A DNA stretch of 6,031 nt from JAICKN01 sp036489565 (GTDB taxonomy: Bacteria > Acidobacteriota > Terriglobia > Terriglobales > Acidobacteriaceae). The first letter of the stretch is position 1. Every line of letters starts with the position of its first letter. Where the stretch lies: NCBI GenBank assembly GCA_036489565.1, contig DASXFN010000065.1, positions 1 through 6,031 of the forward strand. The letters are read 5' to 3'. The notes beneath the pieces were generated by a model. It made no database searches and was not told the origin of the DNA. It saw only the letters and a list, made by a program, of their open reading frames with translations. This document shows positions 1 through 5,386 of the stretch, piece after piece. A program made the translations under genes and the position numbers.

Positions 1-98
1 GGCTTTGGTATTTTTTTCGTAATCTGGCTTCCTTGCCGCTTCTGCCGGCCTATGACCAGGATGCCGGTGAGGTTTTGGAGCGCGCTCACCAACACTGA
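1..98 (+). CDS. actF: C-terminal end of an ActF-like membrane subunit of alternative complex III (partial)
   Basis: Reading from base 3 there are 31 open codons ending at TGA 96-98; the gene starts left of the window. The visible end begins with an aromatic LWYFFRNL stretch, as at the exit of a last membrane helix. A short polar tail follows (PLLPAYDQDAGEVLERAHQH). The NrfD-like quinol-binding subunits ActC and ActF of alternative complex III commonly end this way, with a 'RPLLP..D' type motif after the final helix. ACIII operons in several phyla run directly into SCO and caa3 oxidase genes, as here. The family assignment rests on this tail plus context, so it is an inference. The other two forward frames contain a stop close by or run into the next gene as a shadow. 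The tail could also belong to another polytopic membrane protein. Confidence 0.6.
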   Translation, partial: LWYFFRNLASLPLLPAYDQDAGEVLERAHQH

Positions 99-157
99 GC
101 AAAACCATAAGTTGTTTGTGCCGGACAAGGAAAGGCAAGTAGTTAGTCACCAACAGA

Positions 158-676
158 ATGGCGAACCCGAACAAATACGATACTTCCGCCGGCCAGGATG
201 GCTACGAGCATCGCGATCTACCGCCCTCGACTATTCTGTATTTTCTGCTGATTTTGGGAATCGCGGTAGTTGTAGCTCTTTTCGGAATCAGAGGACTGTA
301 CTCTTATCTCGACCATCGGGAGCGGGCGTTGCAGCCGGAGGTGAATCCGCTGGTCACCAATATTCCGGCCGATACACGCCATATAACGCCGGGCTATCCG
401 CAAACCGCCTTCCCCAATCCAAGGCTGGAGGAAAACGAACGCGGTCAGCTCAACGGATTTCTCACGGACGAAGAAAAGACGCTATACAGCTATGGATGGG
501 CGGATCAACAAGCCGGCACCGTACGCATTCCGATAGACCGCGCAATGGATTTGCTGGTGCAGCGTGGGCTTCCAGTGCGGCCTGAAAGTGCGGATGACTC
601 TTCTGCAGCGAAGGCGGAAAAGAGCACAAAGAACTCCGATCAAGCGCGAAAGGTCAATCAGGATGGTAAGAAGTGA
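158..676 (+). CDS. Small single-span membrane protein of the ACIII-caa3 operon, function unknown
   Basis: This 172-residue protein has a short polar N-terminus (1-22), one membrane helix (about 25-44, ILYFLLILGIAVVVALFGIR) and an extracytoplasmic part. The latter contains a proline-rich stretch (60-90, with NPRLE at 87-91), then a compact motif region: E105-K107, SYGW at 111-114, and RIPIDRAMDLL at 123-133 followed by RGLP. The last 30 residues are a charged Lys/Ser/Ala tail. No Cys, haem or metal motif is visible. From memory, similar small proteins with a 'YGW.D...G..RIPI..AM' segment sit beside SCO and cox genes in Acidobacteriota and other bacteria, always as hypotheticals. ATG 158 is the first start after an in-frame TAG at 140-142. 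It has no well-placed Shine-Dalgarno sequence (AAGGAAAGG at 127-135 is 22 nt away). Its stop overlaps the SCO start by 4 bp. A role in oxidase assembly or in joining ACIII to the oxidase is a guess from position only. Confidence 0.85.
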   Translation: MANPNKYDTSAGQDGYEHRDLPPSTILYFLLILGIAVVVALFGIRGLYSYLDHRERALQPEVNPLVTNIPADTRHITPGYPQTAFPNPRLEENERGQLNGFLTDEEKTLYSYGWADQQAGTVRIPIDRAMDLLVQRGLPVRPESADDSSAAKAEKSTKNSDQARKVNQDGKK

Positions 677-1548
677 GCTGTAAGAAAAACAATTCGATGG
701 CTGTCGGTATTTTGTCGATGCTCGCATTGTTTGCGGCATCCGCTTCCGCGCAGATCAACAGCGGCATGATGTCGCCACCAGCGAATACGCGGCCTCCGCG
801 GCTGGAAAATGTGGGCATTGAGCAACATCTTGACGCGCAGGTGCCCGCCGATCTTAGCTTCCGCGACGAGACCGGGAAGACGGTGAAACTCGGCGATTAT
901 TTTGGGAGCAAACCGCTGATTCTCAACCTGGTTTATTACAACTGCACTATGTTGTGCGGCGAGGCTCTGGCTGGACTTTCCAGCGCCATGCGCCTGGTTA
1001 AATTTGACGTGGGCAACCAATTCGACGTGATTACGGTGAGCTTCGATCCCCGCGAGACCCCGGAAATGGCGGCCGCCAAGAAGAAGGATTATGTGAAACG
1101 CTACGGCCGCGCCAATGCCGCTGCGGGCTGGCATTTTCTCACCGGCCAGGCTGCTTCGGTCGACGCACTCACGAAAGCCGTTGGCTTCCAGTATCAGTAC
1201 GATGCCAGAACCAACCAGTACGCGCACGCCACCGCAATCATGGTGCTGACCCCGCAAGGCCGCATCTCGAGATATTTCTACGGAGTCGATTTCCCGCCAA
1301 AAGATTTGCGCATGGGGTTGGTGGAGGCTTCGCAGGGCAAGATTGGCAATGCCGTGGATGCCATACTGCTCTACTGTTATCACTACGATCCCGAGACCGG
1401 AAAATATGGCGCGATGGTCGCGAACATTCTGCGCCTGGCCGCGGCAGGCACCATTCTCTTGCTTGGCGGCTTAATTTTAATTTTGTGGAGGCTCGACCGC
1501 TCGGCAGTGCGGAAGACGGAAGCGAAGACGAAGACCCGGTATGCTTAA
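673..1548 (+). CDS. sco: SCO1/SenC-family copper chaperone with C-terminal membrane anchor
   Basis: SCO proteins have a thioredoxin fold and carry copper (and act as a thiol reductant) for the CuA site of oxidase subunit II. In this 291-residue protein the copper ligands are visible: C91-T-M-L-C95 (CxxxC) after the strand LILNLVYYN, and H185 in the YAHAT segment. TVSFDPRETPE at 121-131 is another family hallmark. Residues 1-26 look like a Sec signal peptide with cleavage after ASASA. Instead of the usual N-terminal anchor, a membrane helix lies near the C-terminus (about 252-271), followed by a basic tail. A C-YHYDPETGKYG block (235-246) precedes that helix, as in one SCO subgroup. The start is GTG 673, overlapping the previous stop as GTGA, with GGATGG (661-666) 6 nt upstream. 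ATG 697 is possible but would shorten the basic n-region of the signal. The last 8 bases overlap coxB, whose CuA centre is the expected client. Confidence 0.93.
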   Translation: MSCKKNNSMAVGILSMLALFAASASAQINSGMMSPPANTRPPRLENVGIEQHLDAQVPADLSFRDETGKTVKLGDYFGSKPLILNLVYYNCTMLCGEALAGLSSAMRLVKFDVGNQFDVITVSFDPRETPEMAAAKKKDYVKRYGRANAAAGWHFLTGQAASVDALTKAVGFQYQYDARTNQYAHATAIMVLTPQGRISRYFYGVDFPPKDLRMGLVEASQGKIGNAVDAILLYCYHYDPETGKYGAMVANILRLAAAGTILLLGGLILILWRLDRSAVRKTEAKTKTRYA

Positions 1549-2566
1549 TAATTTTCCATTATGGCCGGAGCAGGCCTCGACCCTGGCGCACCACGTGGAT
1601 GCGCTCTACATTTTCCTGCTCATTATCTGCGGCATGATGACTCTGCTGGTCTTCGCCTTTCTGATTTTTTTTGCCGCCCGCTTTCGCTATCGTCCCGGCG
1701 TCCGCTCCGAGCAGATTGAAGGCTCGACCGCCCTGGAAGTCACTTGGAGCGTGATTCCCTTCCTGATTTTCATGGCCATATTCGTGTGGGGAGCGCTGGT
1801 GTATTTTCAGGAACGCACGCCACCCGCGGACGCAACGGAAGTGTACGTCGTGGCGAAGCAATGGATGTGGAAGGTGGAGCACGCCGAGGGTCAGCGCGAG
1901 ATCAACGAACTGCACGTGCCTGTGGGACGCGACGTGAAGCTCATCATGACCTCGCAGGACGTGATTCACAGCTTCTACATTCCCGCCTTCCGCATTAAGC
2001 AGGACGTGTTGCCCGGCCGTTACACGGTGGAGTGGTTCCGCGCCACCAAGCCCGGCGTCTATCATTTATTCTGCGCCGAATATTGCGGCACGCAGCATTC
2101 GGGCATGGTGGGTTCAATCGTAGTCCAGCAACCGGCCCAGTATGAAGCGTGGATGAACGGAGCCTCAACCGGCCCGCTCTCCGCGAGCGGCGAAAAGATT
2201 TTCGCCGAACTGGGTTGTGCCACCTGCCATCGCAGCGATATGCAGGGACGAGGTCCGAATCTACAGGGCGTCTACGGCAAGCCGGTTCAATTGGATGATG
2301 GGCGGACAGTCACCGCCGACGAGAACTATCTTCGCGAATGCATTCTCGATCCGGGGTCGAAACGGGTTAAGGGATTTCAGCCCATCATGCCCACATTTCA
2401 AGGATTAGTCAGCGAAGAGCAAGTCAACGCTCTGGTCGCCTACATAAAGTCGATCTCCACCGGCAAGCCGGCTGACGGCGCAAAAACCAGCGCCAGCACG
2501 GCTTTGCCTCAGTCTCCGGCTGGAGTCTGGCAAAAAGCTCAAGCGAATGGAAGTCAAGGGCAATGA
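1541..2566 (+). CDS. coxB: Cytochrome c oxidase subunit II with fused cytochrome c domain (caa3 type)
   Basis: CoxB receives electrons on the periplasmic side and passes them through CuA to subunit I. The 341 residues comprise two membrane helices (about 21-47 and 68-90), a cupredoxin domain (about 98-195), a class I cytochrome c domain (about 213-307) and a Ser/Ala/Gln-rich tail (308-341). The CuA set is complete: H143, C178, E180, C182, H186 and M189 (CAEYCGTQHSGM). The aromatic electron-entry patch is QWMW at 107-110. Haem c is attached at CATCH (226-230), with M283 in IMPTF as the probable sixth ligand. The fused haem makes this a caa3 enzyme that can dispense with a soluble cytochrome c. 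There is no N-terminal signal peptide apart from the first helix, as in some caa3 subunits. ATG 1541 lies inside the end of sco (8-bp overlap) and lacks a strong Shine-Dalgarno sequence, so coupled translation is likely. Confidence 0.97.
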   Translation: MLNNFPLWPEQASTLAHHVDALYIFLLIICGMMTLLVFAFLIFFAARFRYRPGVRSEQIEGSTALEVTWSVIPFLIFMAIFVWGALVYFQERTPPADATEVYVVAKQWMWKVEHAEGQREINELHVPVGRDVKLIMTSQDVIHSFYIPAFRIKQDVLPGRYTVEWFRATKPGVYHLFCAEYCGTQHSGMVGSIVVQQPAQYEAWMNGASTGPLSASGEKIFAELGCATCHRSDMQGRGPNLQGVYGKPVQLDDGRTVTADENYLRECILDPGSKRVKGFQPIMPTFQGLVSEEQVNALVAYIKSISTGKPADGAKTSASTALPQSPAGVWQKAQANGSQGQ

Positions 2567-4218
2567 AAATGTCTCCCGCGATACCGCAACCTGTCGAACG
2601 CGAAAACTATTTGAACAAGGAGTACGGAGTCTGGTCGTGGCTGCTCACCACTGACCACAAGCGCATCGCGCTGCTTTACCTCGTCTCGATCACCTTCTTC
2701 TTTTTCATCGGTGGCTTCTTCGCTCTGCTCATACGCCTGGAGTTGCTAACTCCCGCCGGCGACCTGGTGCAGGCCGATACTTACAACAAACTTTTCACCA
2801 TGCATGGAATGATCATGGTGTTTTTCTTTCTCATTCCTTCCATTCCCGCAGTCCTGGGCAATTTTCTCGTGCCCTTAATGGTCGGGGCCAAAGATCTGGC
2901 CTTTCCCCGCATTAATTTATTGAGCTGGTACCTCTACATCATCGGCGGCGCTCTGATGTTGCACTGCGTGCTCACGGGCGGGGTGGACACTGGATGGACT
3001 TTTTACGCTCCCTTCAGCACCTCTTTCACCAACACAAAAATTGTTGAAGCGGGAATCGCAATCTTTATCGCAGGATTTTCCTCCATTCTCACCGGCCTCA
3101 ACTTCGTAGTCACCATCCACCGCATGCGCGCTCCTGGAATGACATGGTCGCGCCTGCCGCTGTTCATCTGGGCGCACTACGCCACCAGCATCATTCAACT
3201 CCTGGGCACTCCCGTCATCGCCGTCACCATCGTGCTGGTCGCGGCCGAGCGCGCTCTTCATCTCGGCATTTTCGATCCCAAACTTGGCGGCGATCCACTC
3301 CTCTTCCAGCATTTGTTCTGGTTTTATTCCCATCCCGCCGTTTACATTATGATTTTGCCGGCGATGGGCGTTATCACCGAAATCATTGCCTGCTTCGCCC
3401 GCAAGCGCATCTTCGGATACAGCTTCGTAGCCTTTTCCTCGATCGCGATTGCGGTCTTCGGCTTCCTGGTCTGGGCTCATCACATGTTCGTGGCCGGCAT
3501 CTCCGTATATTCCGCTCTCGTGTTCTCGTTCCTGAGCTATGCCGTCGCGCTGCCCTCAGCCGTCAAAGTCTTCAACTGGACCGCCACTCTCTACAAGGGC
3601 TCCATTCACTACGATGCGCCCATGCTTTACGCCTTCGGATTCCTCGGACTGTTCACCATGGGCGGACTCACCGGCCTGTTTCTTGCGGCTCTCGGCATCG
3701 ACGTCCATGTCACCGACACCTATTTTGTGGTTGCCCACTTCCACTACATCATGGTTGGCGGCGCAGTGATGGGATATCTCGGCGGAATGCACTTCTGGTG
3801 GCCCAAAATTTCCGGCAGGTTGTACCCCGAGGGATGGGCGCGCCTGGCCGCACTGATCGTTTTCATCGGCTTCAATCTCACGTTCTTTCCGCAATTCGTG
3901 CTCGGCTACATGGGTATGCCGCGCCGCTACTACGACTACAGCCACATGCCCGAATTCCAGGTGTTGAACGTTCTCTCGACCGCCGGCTCGACGGTTCTCG
4001 GCATCGGGTATTTGCTGCCCATGGTTTATTTCCTCTGGTCGATGCGTTACGGCAAGCCTGCATCGGACAATCCCTGGAACGCAGCCGGCCTTGAGTGGAA
4101 AACAACTTCTCCACCTCCGACCTTCAACTTCGACGAAGAGCCGGTCGTAACCTGGGAAGCCTACAACTACGATGAGTTGGACGCGCCCCATCCGCAGGAG
4201 GTTCCCGTTGCCCGATAG
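2563..4218 (+). CDS. coxA: Cytochrome c oxidase subunit I, A2-type haem-copper oxidase
   Basis: This is the catalytic subunit that reduces O2 to water and pumps protons. It has 551 residues and the usual twelve membrane helices. Visible ligands: H81 (haem a, HGMIMVFF), H257 with cross-linked Y261 (CuB), H306-H307 (CuB, WAHHMF), H392 (haem a3) and H394 (haem a). D-channel residues D111 (GAKDLAFPR) and N118, K-channel K335 with S332 (PSAVKVFNW), and the propionate arginines R454-R455 are present. Helix VI reads FYSHPAVYI (253-261): the A1-type glutamate is Ala, and Y255-S256 give the YSHPxV signature of A2 oxidases such as the Thermus and Rhodothermus caa3 enzymes. At the Mg-site position normally His (HDTY) it has T384. 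ATG 2563 forms ATGA with the coxB stop and has GGAAG (2549-2553) 9 nt upstream. ATG 2569 has AAGGG (2556-2560) 8 nt upstream and is equally possible, shortening the protein by two residues. Confidence 0.98.
   Translation: MKMSPAIPQPVERENYLNKEYGVWSWLLTTDHKRIALLYLVSITFFFFIGGFFALLIRLELLTPAGDLVQADTYNKLFTMHGMIMVFFFLIPSIPAVLGNFLVPLMVGAKDLAFPRINLLSWYLYIIGGALMLHCVLTGGVDTGWTFYAPFSTSFTNTKIVEAGIAIFIAGFSSILTGLNFVVTIHRMRAPGMTWSRLPLFIWAHYATSIIQLLGTPVIAVTIVLVAAERALHLGIFDPKLGGDPLLFQHLFWFYSHPAVYIMILPAMGVITEIIACFARKRIFGYSFVAFSSIAIAVFGFLVWAHHMFVAGISVYSALVFSFLSYAVALPSAVKVFNWTATLYKGSIHYDAPMLYAFGFLGLFTMGGLTGLFLAALGIDVHVTDTYFVVAHFHYIMVGGAVMGYLGGMHFWWPKISGRLYPEGWARLAALIVFIGFNLTFFPQFVLGYMGMPRRYYDYSHMPEFQVLNVLSTAGSTVLGIGYLLPMVYFLWSMRYGKPASDNPWNAAGLEWKTTSPPPTFNFDEEPVVTWEAYNYDELDAPHPQEVPVAR
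4196..4201 (+). promoter_or_regulatory. Shine-Dalgarno AGGAGG fixing a TTG start for coxC
   Basis: A full AGGAGG lies within the last codons of coxA, 6 nt before TTG 4208, which is in frame with coxC. This is the strongest ribosome-binding site in the window. It argues against the in-frame ATG at 4172, which has only GGGAAG 12 nt upstream and lies deep inside coxA. Confidence 0.85.
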
Positions 4219-4918
4219 CACTCTCGTCGGACTTCATCACGAAGAGGAGCACCACCCGGAGCTTCTGCATCACTTCGCCACGGCGGAGCAGCAGCGCGAC
4301 GCCGCGAGTCTGGGCATGTGGGTATTTCTTGGCACGGAGGTCATGTTCTTCGGCGGACTCTTTTGCGCCTATCTGGTTTACCGGCATTGGTACTTCCCGG
4401 ATTTCGCAGCCGCCAGCAAGTCCATTGACGCTACGATGGGCGCCACCAACACCGCCGTTCTGATTTGCAGCAGCTTGACGGTAGTTCTTGCGCTCTGGGC
4501 TGCGCAAACGGCGCGCCGCACGCTGTTGATCGGCAGCCTCATCCTGACCATGCTTCTGGGCGTCACTTTCCTCGGTATCAAAGGGAAAGAGTACAAAGAC
4601 AAGTTTGAAGAGCATCACGTTCCGGGCGCTTCTTTCAGTTTCAGTGGCGTACCGGTTCCGGGGCATCCGGGGCAGTATGCCAATCCGCGTCACGCGCAGA
4701 TTTTTTTCACTCTCTATTTCGTGATGACAGGGTTGCACGCTCTGCACATGATCATCGGCCTGGGTATTTTTTCCTGGTTACTAACCATGGCTTGGAAGGG
4801 ACGATTTACGCCTGAATACCACACGCCGATCGAAATTGGAGGGTTGTACTGGCACTTTGTCGACATAATCTGGATCTACCTTTTTCCATTGCTTTATCTG
4901 ATCGACCGGCACCCCTGA
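4208..4918 (+). CDS. coxC: Cytochrome c oxidase subunit III, short five-helix form
   Basis: Subunit III is a membrane subunit that stabilises subunit I and supports proton uptake; it binds no metal. From TTG 4208 it has 236 residues. A His/Glu-rich N-terminal segment (10-22) precedes five predicted helices, at about 36-58, 78-99, 105-124, 165-194 and 212-232. This matches the short bacterial form, which lacks the first two of the seven mitochondrial helices. Family marks are GTEVMFF (42-48, with the buried E44), TGLHALHMIIG (174-184) and YWHFVDIIW (214-222). A loop of about 40 residues (125-164), rich in Gly, Pro and His, separates helices 3 and 4. The start was chosen because AGGAGG sits 6 nt upstream, giving an 11-bp overlap with coxA. 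ATG 4172 would add an arginine-rich 12-residue extension translated from coxA coding sequence. Confidence 0.94.
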   Translation: MPDSTLVGLHHEEEHHPELLHHFATAEQQRDAASLGMWVFLGTEVMFFGGLFCAYLVYRHWYFPDFAAASKSIDATMGATNTAVLICSSLTVVLALWAAQTARRTLLIGSLILTMLLGVTFLGIKGKEYKDKFEEHHVPGASFSFSGVPVPGHPGQYANPRHAQIFFTLYFVMTGLHALHMIIGLGIFSWLLTMAWKGRFTPEYHTPIEIGGLYWHFVDIIWIYLFPLLYLIDRHP

Positions 4919-4927
4919 AGGCCTACC

Positions 4928-4951
4928 ATGTCCGAGGCGCACTATGTCTGA
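4928..4951 (+). other. Seven-codon mini-ORF (MSEAHYV) overlapping the coxD start
   Basis: ATG 4928 has GAAGG (4917-4921) 6 nt upstream and reads seven codons to TGA 4949-4951. That stop lies inside codons 2-3 of coxD, in another frame. The mini-ORF and coxD begin almost identically (ATGTCCGAG and ATGTCTGAG, 16 bp apart). It could be a translation-coupling leader, or the remains of a small duplication or start-codon shift. The reading frame and Shine-Dalgarno sequence are seen directly; translation is not shown. Confidence 0.35.
4934..4937 (+). promoter_or_regulatory. Shine-Dalgarno GAGG for coxD
   Basis: GAGG lies 6 nt before ATG 4944 and supports that start for coxD. It falls inside the seven-codon mini-ORF, so ribosomes reading the mini-ORF would pass over it. 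Confidence 0.5.
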
Positions 4952-5252
4952 GCATTCAAACTCTGAACACGTAAAATCGTCGCCGCTGAAACTGTATTTC
5001 GGCATCTGGATCACTCTGCTTTTCTTTACCTACCTTACATACAAAGCCGCATTCATCGATCTCGACCGTTTCAACGCCGCGGTCGCTCTCGGCATTGCCA
5101 CGCTCAAAGCGACTTTGGTGGCTCTTTTCTTCATGCATATCTGGCACGCGGGCGAAAGGCTCATTAAAGCTGTTGTAATTTCGGCCTTATTTTTTCTGCT
5201 TTTGCTTTTGGGACTCACCATGGCCGATTATGCCAGCCGGCCCTGGAGCTGA
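4944..5252 (+). CDS. coxD: Cytochrome c oxidase subunit IV, small three-helix subunit
   Basis: This 102-residue membrane protein fits the bacterial oxidase subunit IV family (CoxD/CtaF/CyoD-like), an accessory subunit at the edge of the oxidase that aids assembly or stability. It shows three hydrophobic segments: about 17-34 (LYFGIWITLLFFTYLTYK), 45-66 and 73-94. The family motif KATLVALFFMH is at 55-65, followed by IWH. The first 14 residues are polar (Ser, Glu, His), as expected for a cytoplasmic N-terminus. It follows coxC after 25 bp, the only non-overlapping junction from the small protein onward, and is the last gene of the oxidase operon. Confidence 0.92.
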   Translation: MSEHSNSEHVKSSPLKLYFGIWITLLFFTYLTYKAAFIDLDRFNAAVALGIATLKATLVALFFMHIWHAGERLIKAVVISALFFLLLLLGLTMADYASRPWS

Positions 5253-5267
5253 AACACCCACTTAGAA

Positions 5268-5302
5268 ACAGCTGCTTCGGCTGTCTGGGCGTAGCCCCTA
5301 CG
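5268..5302 (+). repeat. Overlapping small inverted repeats after coxD
   Basis: ACAGC (5268-5272) pairs with GCTGT (5280-5284) around a 7-nt loop. Just beyond, two exclusive pairings overlap: GGGC (5287-5290) with GCCC (5294-5297), and CGTAG (5290-5294) with CTACG (5298-5302). The stems are short and no run of T follows, so this is not a clear intrinsic terminator. It may still mark the end of the operon transcript or be a degenerate intergenic palindrome. Confidence 0.35.
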
Positions 5303-5356
5303 GACCGCTCATCCCACTCCGCTTCTCAACCAATCTGCGCTATACTCGCGCCGGCC

Positions 5357-5362
5357 TATAAT
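5357..5362 (+). promoter_or_regulatory. Probable -10 box (TATAAT) for the zinc-ribbon gene
   Basis: A perfect TATAAT lies 24 nt before the start codon of the downstream gene, in a non-coding stretch after the oxidase operon. No good TTGACA-like -35 box is found 16-18 bp upstream (TCTGCG at 17 bp), so the promoter is weak or needs an activator. A second TATACT at 5341-5346 is a possible alternative. Its position suggests the last gene is transcribed separately. Confidence 0.45.
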
Positions 5363-5386
5363 TTCATCCTTACGATAAGGTGACCT

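Noticed and set aside
127..135. AAGGAAAGG as ribosome-binding site of the gene at 158
   Set aside because: It is 22 nt from ATG 158, and an in-frame TAG at 140-142 rules out a nearer upstream start.
52..585. 177-codon forward open frame overlapping the small membrane protein
   Set aside because: It runs out of frame through the small membrane protein and the ActF-like tail. Its translation is rich in Arg, Ser and Gly with no domain, unlike the coherent helix and motif block in the other frame.
658..1383. Long reverse-strand frames (also 1559-2065, 2917-3483, 3556-4221, 4124-4747, 5356-5673, 5645-5980)
   Set aside because: All lie antisense to well-supported genes. Their translations are His-, Arg- or Glu-rich with no recognisable domain, so they are shadows of codon bias on the + strand.
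3589..3624. Apparent loss of the K-channel lysine at YKGSIHYDAPML
   Set aside because: On first alignment D351 seemed to replace the lysine. The K-channel Lys of bovine and Paracoccus enzymes lies in the earlier PTGVKVF segment, which here is PSAVKVF with K335 present.
3144..4094. 316-codon forward frame inside coxA
   Set aside because: The translation is dominated by Arg, His, Ser and Leu, typical of a shifted frame of a membrane-protein gene. CoxA in the other frame has every catalytic ligand.
5268..5302. Rho-independent terminator after coxD
   Set aside because: Short hairpins are present but stems are only 4-5 bp and no T tract follows, so the call was lowered to small inverted repeats.
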